A stretch of DNA of 64,000 nt, from assembly GCA_019358875.1 (NCBI GenBank), contig JAHHIF010000015.1, positions 83,701 through 147,700 on the forward strand. Reading direction: 5' to 3'. Under the pieces are notes generated by a model. It was not told the origin of the DNA and searched no databases. It saw nothing but the letters and a program-made list of their open reading frames with translations. Shown one piece after another: positions 44,058 to 51,118 of the stretch. The DNA comes from Symplocastrum torsivum CPER-KK1 (lineage in GTDB: Bacteria; Cyanobacteriota; Cyanobacteriia; Cyanobacteriales; Coleofasciculaceae). The position numbers and the translations under genes were made by a program. Every line of letters begins with the position of its first letter. The first letter of the stretch is position 1.

Positions 44058-44312
44058 ATGTCCGAAGAATTTATTCCAGATACCAGCGAAACCCCCACTC
44101 CACCTGCATTCTCCAATCCTCCCAGTGAATCCTCTCCACGTCGAGAACCCATCAAAGTACTTGTCATTGGTTCTCCCCAAGGTGTCAACAATACAATTCA
44201 CACCCTGTACAAGCGGGGTTTTGCCGAAGTTACTGAGTGGAGTCCTCTGCAACCGACTTCCAATCCTGGTGAAGTTATGAGCGTTTTGAGGCGGCAGCTT
44301 CGGATTCACTGA
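44058..44312 (+). CDS. Conserved small cyanobacterial protein
   Basis: An 84-residue protein. After a Pro/Ser-rich N-terminus comes IKVLVIGSPQGVNNTIHTLY then GFAEVTEWSPLQPTSNPGEV, a pattern I recognise from short uncharacterised cyanobacterial proteins. A Shine-Dalgarno AAGGTGA precedes the ATG. It is divergent from the XRE regulator gene, sharing the operator-like repeats. Function unknown. Confidence 0.7.
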   Translation: MSEEFIPDTSETPTPPAFSNPPSESSPRREPIKVLVIGSPQGVNNTIHTLYKRGFAEVTEWSPLQPTSNPGEVMSVLRRQLRIH

Positions 44313-44328
44313 ATTGAGGAATCGTCAG

Positions 44329-44388
44329 GCGATCGCATTTCTAAATTGGTCTCAAGATGCGATCGCTTATCATAAATACCAAGACGCG
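44329..44388. repeat. Direct repeat copy A, intact
   Basis: The left block GCGATCGCATTTCTAAAT (44329-44346) and a 37-base right block at 44352-44388 are separated by 5 bases. A second copy with the same two blocks occurs at 44824-45030. It lies directly upstream of vapB. Confidence 0.8.
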
Positions 44389-44409
44389 ATCGCAAATTAT
44401 GGAGAAAGG

Positions 44410-44640
44410 ATGGAGATTGCTAAGTTGTTGATGGATGGCGATAAGCAAGCTGTTATCTTACCCAAAGAATTTCAGTTTCAGGGCAGCGAAGTTTATATAA
44501 AAAAAATAGGAAATGTTATTGTCCTGATTTCCAAAGAAAACCCATGGAAGACTTTGTTCGACAGTTTAAGCCTATTCTCTGAAGACTTTATGGAAAGTCG
44601 GGAACAGCCTGTAATAGAAAGCAGAGAGGCTTTTGAATGA
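44410..44640 (+). CDS. vapB: VapB-type antitoxin
   Basis: A 76-residue AbrB-fold antitoxin starting at the ATG at 44410 (MEIAKLLMDGDKQAVILPKE), preceded by GGAGAAAGG. The frame is open further upstream to 44314, but that part consists of the HIP1-rich repeat, not antitoxin. FQFQGSEVYIKKIGNVIVLI is a typical AbrB/VapB-like strand set. Its TGA overlaps the vapC ATG (ATGA), the usual TA arrangement. The toxin that follows is truncated, so the pair is not functional. Confidence 0.82.
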   Translation: MEIAKLLMDGDKQAVILPKEFQFQGSEVYIKKIGNVIVLISKENPWKTLFDSLSLFSEDFMESREQPVIESREAFE

Positions 44641-44801
44641 GGTTTTTGCTAGATACAAATATTTGCATCTACATCATCAAACAGAAACCTGCCAAAGTTT
44701 TCGAGAAGTTCCAAATGCTTAATCCATCAGAGGTAGGGGTGTCATCAATTACTGTTGCCGAACTGGAATATGGAGCTTATAAAAGCCAGTGGGTAGAGTG
44801 A
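44637..44801 (+). pseudogene. vapC: Truncated VapC toxin (PIN domain)
   Basis: Only 54 codons are left of a PIN-domain toxin that normally has about 130. The N-terminus MRFLLDTNICIYIIKQKPAK contains the first acidic active-site residue (LDTN), and TVAELEYGAYKSQ contains the second (E). The frame then stops at TGA, directly before a HIP1-containing repeat. The remaining acidic residues and the C-terminal half are absent, so it cannot be an active nuclease. Confidence 0.85.
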
Positions 44802-44823
44802 ATGTCTCTGTGAGGATAGGTTT

Positions 44824-45030
44824 GCGATCGCATTTCTAAATCAGAATAGCGCGTCTAAATCATTTGTACAACCAACTGGCTTCATTACCTAATACTTGAT
44901 GTTTGTGAAAAATTTTTGGCTTGTAACTCTTAAGTTCTGACCTTTGCTTTTTCTGCTTTACCTGAGTTGTACGACTCAATTAGACGCGCTATATCAAGAT
45001 GCGATCGCCTATCATCAATACCAAGACGCG
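44824..45030. repeat. Direct repeat copy B, split by inserted element
   Basis: GCGATCGCATTTCTAAAT (44824-44841) is identical to the left block of copy A. The right block (44994-45030) matches the 37 bases of copy A with two mismatches. Between the blocks are 152 bases instead of 5, which include the 147-bp element with inverted ends. Confidence 0.8.
44846..44992. mobile_element. 147-bp MITE-like element
   Basis: Terminal inverted repeats: ATAGCGCGTCTAA (44846-44858) against TTAGACGCGCTAT (44980-44992), both 13 of 13. Inside them the further block GTACAAC (44866-44872) matches GTTGTAC (44966-44972). There is no coding capacity. It interrupts repeat copy B, as shown by comparison with copy A. 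Confidence 0.75.
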
Positions 45031-45262
45031 CAGCTAAGTATTGCTTTGTTACTGATTGTTATTGGTCACTCCCGCCCTAGAAGCCTACCCAGACAGTGAG
45101 AAGTTCGCCCCAGATGAATTTTTGGTAAGCTTGATGGGATAGGATTCTTGTGAGTCTGATGTTTTTCAAATAGTTTGTTGGATTCATGAGTGAGTAAAAA
45201 GGGATAAAGGTACGGATAAGTTTTGTAGTAATTCAGTAAAACTTTCCATCCACAACTCCTTT

Positions 45263-46375
45263 TTAAGACACTCCAGCACCAGGAGATTCGATGAGTACAT
45301 CAGGGGAGTAACCCGTTGGTTTCAAGCCAACTGGCTTACCGCCATGAATCATCCCTTGATGATTTGGCTCAAAGAACGTGTAAGGAAACTGAGGTTCAGG
45401 ACGACTAATTGCCTCAAGGCGTGAGTTCAGTTCGCCTGGAATCTGAAAATCCAAGGCTTTAAGATTGTCTTCTAGCTGGGATAGCTTTGTAGCTCCAACA
45501 ATCACACTTGCAACACCAGGCTGGTTCGCCGTCCAGTTGACTGCAACCTGAGCCATGCTGTGACCCAGTTCCTTAGCCACATTTTCCAGTTCTGCTACTA
45601 TTTTCCAGTTTCGCTCGGTGAACTTCTGGAATGCTGAATTCTTACTGTCTCGGAGTGCTTCAAGTCGTCCCTCGCCGCTGATGCTACCCTCACTCGGCTT
45701 ATATTTTCCACTGAGAAGACCGCTTGCTAAAGGACTCCACACCGTGATGCCCATGCCAAGTTCCAGACCCAAGGAAATGAACTCACGTTCAATGTTCCGC
45801 TCAACCAGCGAGTATTCAAGTTGTAAACTACACAGCGGTTCATAGCCGCGCCACTCGGCAATTGTCTGTGCCCGTGCTGCGTACCAAGCGGGTGTATCAC
45901 TCAGCCCCACATGACGAACCTTTCCTGATCGCACTAAATCGTCAAGCGTCCGCATCACCTCTTCGGCAGGCGTAATCCGATCCCAGGTGTGGAGAATGTA
46001 GAGATCGATATAGTCTGTTCCCAGACGTTGCAATGAACCCTCCACGGCTCGAAGGATATTCTTGCGTCCGTTCCCGCCAGCGTTTGGGTTTCCGGGTTGG
46101 GCGTTGTAGCTGAACTTGGTGGCAATGACAACGCGATCGCGCAATCCACGCTCTGCAACGAACTTACCAATCCAAGCTTCCGAAGTGCCGTTGGTATATA
46201 AATCTGCCGTGTCGATGAAATTTCCACCCGCATCAACGTAGGTATTGAATAGTTGACGCGCCGTATCTTCATCAGCACCCCAACCCCATTCCGTGCCGAA
46301 TGTCATGGTACCCAGTGACAGACGACTGACTCGTAAACCTGAACGTCCCAGTGTGTAATAAGTATCGAGAGACAT
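45263..46375 (-). CDS. Aldo/keto reductase
   Basis: A 370-residue NADPH-dependent AKR. The catalytic tetrad is visible: Asp and Tyr in NFIDTADLYTNGTSE, Lys in VVIATKFSYNA and His in LYILHTWDRI. Cofactor motifs ASVIVGATKLSQLEDNL are at the C-terminal part. The substrate is unknown; the family includes aryl-alcohol and organic-acid reductases. It is monocistronic on the minus strand, in an area otherwise occupied by broken genes. Confidence 0.9.
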   Translation of the reverse strand: MSLDTYYTLGRSGLRVSRLSLGTMTFGTEWGWGADEDTARQLFNTYVDAGGNFIDTADLYTNGTSEAWIGKFVAERGLRDRVVIATKFSYNAQPGNPNAGGNGRKNILRAVEGSLQRLGTDYIDLYILHTWDRITPAEEVMRTLDDLVRSGKVRHVGLSDTPAWYAARAQTIAEWRGYEPLCSLQLEYSLVERNIEREFISLGLELGMGITVWSPLASGLLSGKYKPSEGSISGEGRLEALRDSKNSAFQKFTERNWKIVAELENVAKELGHSMAQVAVNWTANQPGVASVIVGATKLSQLEDNLKALDFQIPGELNSRLEAISRPEPQFPYTFFEPNHQGMIHGGKPVGLKPTGYSPDVLIESPGAGVS

Positions 46376-46493
46376 GAAGTTACTCCTTTGATTTCAATTC
46401 AGTAGAACCAGCATTTATGGTTCATGGTTCACAGCGATTTACGAAAGCTTTTATATCGTTTTCAATCCACCTACTAACCCCAACCACCACCAT

Positions 46494-46736
46494 TTACAGA
46501 TCTTCTGTTCCATCCCGCTGAATCCAGATTTTGCCATCAATGATGTCAATATGCAGCAAACAGCCATGCACCCGGCGATCGCCATCCCAGCCTACATCCA
46601 TCCACAAATAGCGATCGCGGATGCGGTCAAACACGACTTCCGGTTGAATATCTGCATAGGAATAAGGCAACGAAGCGTATTCGCTCAGAATCGCTTCAAT
46701 AACTTGGCGGTAGTGTTCTAATTGGGCGTGATCCAT
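46494..46736 (-). pseudogene. Truncated XisI (fdxN element excision controlling factor)
   Basis: An 80-residue version of XisI, normally about 110 residues. The N-terminal and central parts are well matched (HYRQVIEAILSEYASLPYSY, MDVGWDGDRRVHGCLLHIDI, IDGKIWIQRDGTED), but the frame ends at DGTEDL where homologues continue for about 30 residues. It overlaps the end of the xisH remnant, the usual xisH-xisI arrangement. These genes are very widespread in cyanobacteria outside any fdxN element. Confidence 0.8.
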
Positions 46737-46900
46737 TGTTTTACAACCTCCTGGCTTGGCTCAAAGGTTATCAGCTTCAAACGGCGATTTTTCAGCAATA
46801 GCTTCCCGATCGGTTCTTCAAACAAATCCTCAAAGACACTGCTAGGAATTGCTAGATACAGCAACCGTTCTGGCTCTAATTCAGCCAAAATATCTTGATT
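46718..46900 (-). pseudogene. C-terminal remnant of XisH
   Basis: On the minus strand, the frame after a TAA reads ILAELEPERLLYLAIPSSVF, then GKLLLKNRRLKLITFEP and ends QEVVKQWITPN. This matches the C-terminal end of XisH, but the N-terminal nuclease-like half is gone. The frame overlaps the start of xisI by 19 bp. Confidence 0.72.
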
Positions 46901-47052
46901 TTATACCTTGAACGAGTTGCCTATGTATCCTGAAAAGACATAGTTGTAGAGTAATCAAGCAGTTATCTAGGATTGGTGCAGCGATCGCTACTTTTCGTAG
47001 ATTATCACAGGAACACTATTTTCACTTTCGTACTCTTTACTAAGCTCTCTTC
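46901..47052. other. Spacer before glycosyltransferase-like gene
   Basis: 152 bp that separate the xisH remnant from the next plus-strand gene; one HIP1 octamer. Nothing else recognised. Confidence 0.3.
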
Positions 47053-48135
47053 ATGTCTCGACCAGCTTTATACTTTGCAATCACCAGCCACGGTTTTGGT
47101 CATACAGTGCGGGCGGCTTCTGTGGCGGCAGCTATCCAGCAACTTTGTCCAGAGATTCTGCTAATTCTCGTAACAACAGCACCGCGCTGGTTATTGGAGT
47201 CTTACATTTCAGGAGATTTTATTCATCGCCCTCGCTCTTATGATGTCGGTGTCATTCAGTCTGACAGTTTGACGATGGATAAAGAGGCAACACTAGAAAA
47301 ACTCCAGCAACTTCGCTCTGAACAACGCTCGATTATCGCAGGTGAGGTGAACTTTATCCGGACTAATCGAGTGGGACTTGTTCTGGGAGATATTCCTCCT
47401 TTGGCACCGCTGATTGCTTCTTCTGCGGGGATTCCCTGTTGGATGATGAGCAATTTTGGCTGGGACTATATCTATCGAGATTGGGGAGGAGGGTTTGTTG
47501 AGATTGCGGATTGGATTAGTGAATGTTACGGAAAGAGCGATCGCTTATTTCGTTTTCCCTTACATGAACCGATGAGTGCCTTTCCCAACATCACTGATGT
47601 CGGCTTACCTGGAGGTTCGCCTCGCTACAATTTAGACGAGTTGCGAGAAAAACTAGGTCTTACTGCCCCTCCTGAGAAAATAGTTTTACTCACCTTTGGC
47701 GGATTGGGGTTGGAGCAAATCCCTTATGAGGGTCTAAATCAGTTTCCGGACTGGCAATTCGTCACTTTTGACAATAAAGCTCCAGATATGCCCAACTTAC
47801 TAAAAGCATCTGGTCATGACTACCGACCTGTAGACTTGATGCCATTATGTGGGCGAGTTATGTCCAAACCGGGACACAGTACCTTTTCTGAAGCCTTGCG
47901 CCTCGGTACGCCAATCGTTTCACTCACCCGCGAAGGCTTCGTGGAATCGTTCATCCTGCTGGATGGCATCCGAGATTACGCTTATCATCAAATCTTGACA
48001 CCCGAAGAATTTTCCCAAGGCGACTGGGAGTTTCTGCGCCATCCTCTAGAACCGCCCAGGCTAGCCCAAACGGTAGCCAAAGATGGAACAGAAGCGATCG
48101 CACAAATGGTGGTCAACTACTTTCAAGCTCAGTAA
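47053..48135 (+). CDS. GT-B-fold glycosyltransferase-like protein
   Basis: A 360-residue GT-B-like protein. The N-terminus FAITSHGFGHTVRAASVAAA has the SHGFGHTxR loop seen in GT-B and arabinokinase-N-terminal-like proteins, and the C-terminal half has the sugar-nucleotide-binding type block VMSKPGHSTFSEALRLGTPI. The substrates are unknown. It is followed 80 bp later by the YjbQ gene on the same strand. Confidence 0.78.
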   Translation: MSRPALYFAITSHGFGHTVRAASVAAAIQQLCPEILLILVTTAPRWLLESYISGDFIHRPRSYDVGVIQSDSLTMDKEATLEKLQQLRSEQRSIIAGEVNFIRTNRVGLVLGDIPPLAPLIASSAGIPCWMMSNFGWDYIYRDWGGGFVEIADWISECYGKSDRLFRFPLHEPMSAFPNITDVGLPGGSPRYNLDELREKLGLTAPPEKIVLLTFGGLGLEQIPYEGLNQFPDWQFVTFDNKAPDMPNLLKASGHDYRPVDLMPLCGRVMSKPGHSTFSEALRLGTPIVSLTREGFVESFILLDGIRDYAYHQILTPEEFSQGDWEFLRHPLEPPRLAQTVAKDGTEAIAQMVVNYFQAQ

Positions 48136-48215
48136 CTAGGAATTAAAGATGAGAAGGCAAGATGTTTAAGCGATCGCGCTATTTTACCATCCCTTCATCA
48201 CCCTCATTAACCGAT

Positions 48216-48635
48216 ATGGCACATTATCAACAGTTAATTAAAATTCAGACCACTGGTAAATCGTTATCTAAAATTACCTCAAAAGTCCAATCAATAGTTG
48301 CCGAATCCGGCATTAATACCGGACTTTGTACCATTTTCTTACGGCATACTTCAGCAAGCTTGCTGATTCAAGAAAATGCAGACCCAGATGTTCTCAAAGA
48401 TTTATCTAACTTTTTTGCCAAATTAGTACCAGAGGATGGCAAAAGTTATATTCACGATGCAGAAGGTCCTGATGATATGCCAGCTCATATTCGCACCGCC
48501 CTGACAAAAACCTCGGAACAAATTCCAATCGCTTATGGAAAATTACTTTTAGGAACCTGGCAAGGAATTTATATCTGGGAACATCGTCACCATAGTCATT
48601 ATCGTGAAATTGTTGTTCATATCACAGGTGACTAG
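48216..48635 (+). CDS. YjbQ/UPF0047 family protein
   Basis: A 139-residue member of the YjbQ family, described as a secondary thiamine-phosphate synthase enzyme in some bacteria. Family blocks are ESGINTGLCTIFLRHTSASLLIQENADP (partly), DMPAHIRTALT and LGTWQGIYIWEHRHHSHYREI. The ATG at 48216 gives the usual length; the frame is open to an upstream ATG at 48162, but those 18 residues (MFKRSRYFTIPSSPSLTD) are not family-like. Confidence 0.85.
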   Translation: MAHYQQLIKIQTTGKSLSKITSKVQSIVAESGINTGLCTIFLRHTSASLLIQENADPDVLKDLSNFFAKLVPEDGKSYIHDAEGPDDMPAHIRTALTKTSEQIPIAYGKLLLGTWQGIYIWEHRHHSHYREIVVHITGD

Positions 48636-49053
48636 TGCGGCTTTGCTCTATTTGGCACTCTCCCCCTCCGTCCTATAAAAATGGAGATTCTTTCGGGGAT
48701 TTCGCGGGATTGCCGAAACACTCTGCAATCACGCTGTTAACGGATAACCGTCGCCCAATGCCCTCGATCTCAACCTGTTGGATCAAGTTCAGGCTTGCTT
48801 GCTGAGCACCATGACCTAACTCATTCACAGGTGGGCAATCGTGGACTAATTGCTTCTGTGTATGTTGGGCTGCCCGTGCCAGTTGCTTACGCTTGGCGTC
48901 GAGCTTGCCAGAGGATTCCAAATTAGGCGATCGCATATTATCATCGTTCCCGGCAACCATGATCTCAATTGGGAACTGGGCGACAAAGCGTTTTCCTACG
49001 ACGAAAACGGTCTACCAAAACGCGATCTGACGCAACACCAACGGCCGACCTAC
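48636..49053. other. Rearranged region between YjbQ and exosortase genes
   Basis: 418 bp with no intact gene. The right part holds the metallophosphoesterase fragment. A minus-strand open stretch from 48960 to 48673 contains IQQVEIEGIGRRLSVNSVIA and is not recognised. Confidence 0.5.
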
Positions 49054-49068
49054 TTATTTGAACTCTAA
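48937..49068 (+). pseudogene. C-terminal fragment of a metallophosphoesterase
   Basis: IIIVPGNHDLNWELGDKAFS is the GNHD motif of calcineurin-like phosphoesterases, followed by SYDENGLPKRDLTQH and a short tail to the TAA. Upstream of it the reading frame has no related sequence, so the N-terminal part of the enzyme is missing. The fragment begins right at a HIP1 octamer (48928-48935) and its end overlaps the cyanoexosortase gene by 15 bp on the other strand. Confidence 0.7.
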
Positions 49069-49926
49069 ATGAGAGTATCTTTCGATCACATTTAGGAGTG
49101 GCACCAGTAGAATTAGCAGGCAAGCTGAATAAACATCACCACCCCAGCCGTCATGGAGCCACTTGAAGGCGCTATCTTGTCCAGTACCATGAAAGAACGT
49201 CAAGACTGTATTGCGGATGATATTACCACTGACACTAATTATCACTGCCCCTAGTAAGAACACAGTTGTTGCCTTGCGGGAAACCCAAGTTCCTCGGCTG
49301 TAGAGTAGCATCATGCCGACATAAAGAACGGTGAATAACATTTTCAATCCGGCACAATAGGGTGCAACTTCGACTAAGCGTCCACCTACCGATAAGTAAA
49401 TCTGGTTGACGCTGACATCAATGCCACACTGAATCAAAATAAATCCAGCGGTTCCGGCAATAAATTCTTGTAGAGGCAGAGTAAAGGGCGCGATTAGGTA
49501 AGGAACGGCTGTTGGAGTTGCCAAGAATACTAATAAGAGGGGAAAACTCTGAAGCTTAAAACCAGGAACACCTTTAAGCCAAAGACTGATGCCTGCTAAT
49601 ACAGCAGGGAACGATAAGTTTACCAATTCGGATTGACCGCTGAGATAGAAGAATCCTCCAATAATTAAGCAGACAAAACCAAGCGGATGCGTTGTATTCG
49701 GTAGCTGATGCCATTGCTGTCGATGTGTCCAGACAATATAGGCGGCAAACGGCAATCCGATTAAACCATGACTGAAGTATTCATGTTCAAGGCTGATGGT
49801 TTTGTTGAGCCAGCCATCGTACCAGTGAATGAGTAAGGGTGCATAAATGGCTACTAATAAAGCGATGATCGCACCATCGAGGAGGTAACGCTCGATCGCG
49901 ATTGGAATCTTGGGACGATATAGCAT
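49054..49926 (-). CDS. Cyanoexosortase (probable type B)
   Basis: A 290-residue multi-spanning membrane protein of the exosortase family, which cleaves and sorts PEP-CTERM-type proteins and often works with exopolysaccharide synthesis genes. The catalytic Cys-Arg-His set is visible: VEVAPYCAGLKMLF, SGNIIRNTVLTFF and WLHDGWGGDVYS. About eight membrane helices are predicted. The next gene upstream on the same strand is a DegT-family aminotransferase only 4 bp away, so they are probably cotranscribed. A system-associated small protein is often found near type B but is not seen here. Confidence 0.82.
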   Translation of the reverse strand: MLYRPKIPIAIERYLLDGAIIALLVAIYAPLLIHWYDGWLNKTISLEHEYFSHGLIGLPFAAYIVWTHRQQWHQLPNTTHPLGFVCLIIGGFFYLSGQSELVNLSFPAVLAGISLWLKGVPGFKLQSFPLLLVFLATPTAVPYLIAPFTLPLQEFIAGTAGFILIQCGIDVSVNQIYLSVGGRLVEVAPYCAGLKMLFTVLYVGMMLLYSRGTWVSRKATTVFLLGAVIISVSGNIIRNTVLTFFHGTGQDSAFKWLHDGWGGDVYSACLLILLVPLLNVIERYSHLEFK

Positions 49927-49930
49927 GGTA

Positions 49931-51100
49931 CTACCCTGAAATTAAAGCAATAGAACGAGTCTTCAGCAGATTTTTAAGAGAGTCAACGACTTGATTGATT
50001 TGAACTTCACTCAAGCCAGGATACATCGGTAAAGACAAAATCTCTTGGCAGAGCAGTTCCGTATGAGGGAAGTCACCAACTTTATAGCTTAAATCTTCGT
50101 AGGCGGGTTGGAGATGACACCCAATCGGATAATGAATGCCTGTTTGAATTCCTTGCTCTGCTAGTTCCTCTTGAATAACTTGTCGAGTAACAGGACACTC
50201 TGCACTGATGCGAATCACATAGATATGATAAATGTGACCTGTACTGCTGTGATTCTGTAAGGGAAAAATTCCTTGAGTTTTTAGTGGTGCTAGGAGAGCA
50301 TCATACTGTTGAGCAATTAAATTACGAGACTGATTCCAGCCAGCTAAATGAGGCAGCTTAACATTGAGGACAGCAGCTTGGAGAGTGTCTAAACGGCTGT
50401 TTTTGCCCTCGTCAGGGTGGAAGTACTTACGCGGTGAGCCATAGTTACGAAGCGATCGCACTTTTGTAGCCAAACCCGCATCCTTTGTGATCAGCATCCC
50501 GCCATCCCCAAAAGCACCCAAATTTTTACTTGGATAAAAGCTAAATGCAGCCGCAATTCCTACAGAACCAGCATGATAGCCTTCTCGTTGAGCGAGGTGA
50601 GCTTGAGCGGCATCTTCAAAAATTAGTAAATTGTAAGTATTGGCTAGCTCCAATAGCTGAGTTGGTGACACCATCTGACCGTAGAGATGGACAGGAATAA
50701 TTGCCTTGGTTCTGCTGGTAATTGCCTTGGGAACAGCACTCAAGTCAATCAGAGCGGTGTCCGGGTCACAATCCACCAAAACGGGTGTTGCTCCTGTATC
50801 ACGAACACCGATCAGTGTGGCAATAAACGTATTCGCTGGCAAAATCACTTCGTCACCTGCACCAATGCCACAGGCTTGTAATCCCAGCGCGATCGCATCT
50901 GTTCCCGACGCTACGCCAACACCATATTCAACACCCGATGCTTGGGCAAATGCTGCCTCAAAGTCCGCTAAGGCTTGACCCAAGACAAAATCGCCGCGTT
51001 GGATTACAGTCTGGATTGCCTGCTCCAACTGGGCTTGAATCGGCTGGTGCTGGAGGGTGAGATCAACGAAGGGAATGTTTACCGAGACTGGGTGGCTCAT
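49931..51100 (-). CDS. DegT/DnrJ/EryC1/StrS family aminotransferase
   Basis: A 389-residue PLP enzyme that aminates nucleotide-linked keto-sugars. The family block IPFVDLTLQHQPIQAQLEQA is at the start, VGVASGTDAIALGLQACGIG near residue 70, the Asp of FEDAAQAHLA and the PLP lysine in FSFYPSKNLGAFGDGG near 195. It lies 4 bp upstream of the cyanoexosortase gene and 18 bp downstream of the PEP synthase-like gene, all on the minus strand. It suggests synthesis of an amino-sugar for a surface polysaccharide; its exact product is unknown. Confidence 0.9.
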   Translation of the reverse strand: MSHPVSVNIPFVDLTLQHQPIQAQLEQAIQTVIQRGDFVLGQALADFEAAFAQASGVEYGVGVASGTDAIALGLQACGIGAGDEVILPANTFIATLIGVRDTGATPVLVDCDPDTALIDLSAVPKAITSRTKAIIPVHLYGQMVSPTQLLELANTYNLLIFEDAAQAHLAQREGYHAGSVGIAAAFSFYPSKNLGAFGDGGMLITKDAGLATKVRSLRNYGSPRKYFHPDEGKNSRLDTLQAAVLNVKLPHLAGWNQSRNLIAQQYDALLAPLKTQGIFPLQNHSSTGHIYHIYVIRISAECPVTRQVIQEELAEQGIQTGIHYPIGCHLQPAYEDLSYKVGDFPHTELLCQEILSLPMYPGLSEVQINQVVDSLKNLLKTRSIALISG

Positions 51101-51118
51101 ATAGGCTGAGGTTTTATT

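Larger units (their letters stand above)
44802..45262. other. Repeat-derived region after truncated vapC
   Basis: 461 bp that includes repeat copy B with the inserted mini-element and then an unassigned stretch to the aldo/keto reductase gene. A 30-codon tail near 45060-45142 (ending YPDSEKFAPDEFLVSLMG) could be the end of a lost gene but is not recognised. Confidence 0.45.

Noticed and set aside
48673..48960. 95-codon minus-strand frame containing IQQVEIEGIGRRLSVNSVIA
   Set aside because: Not recognised, no proper context; kept only as an unassigned stretch in a rearranged region.
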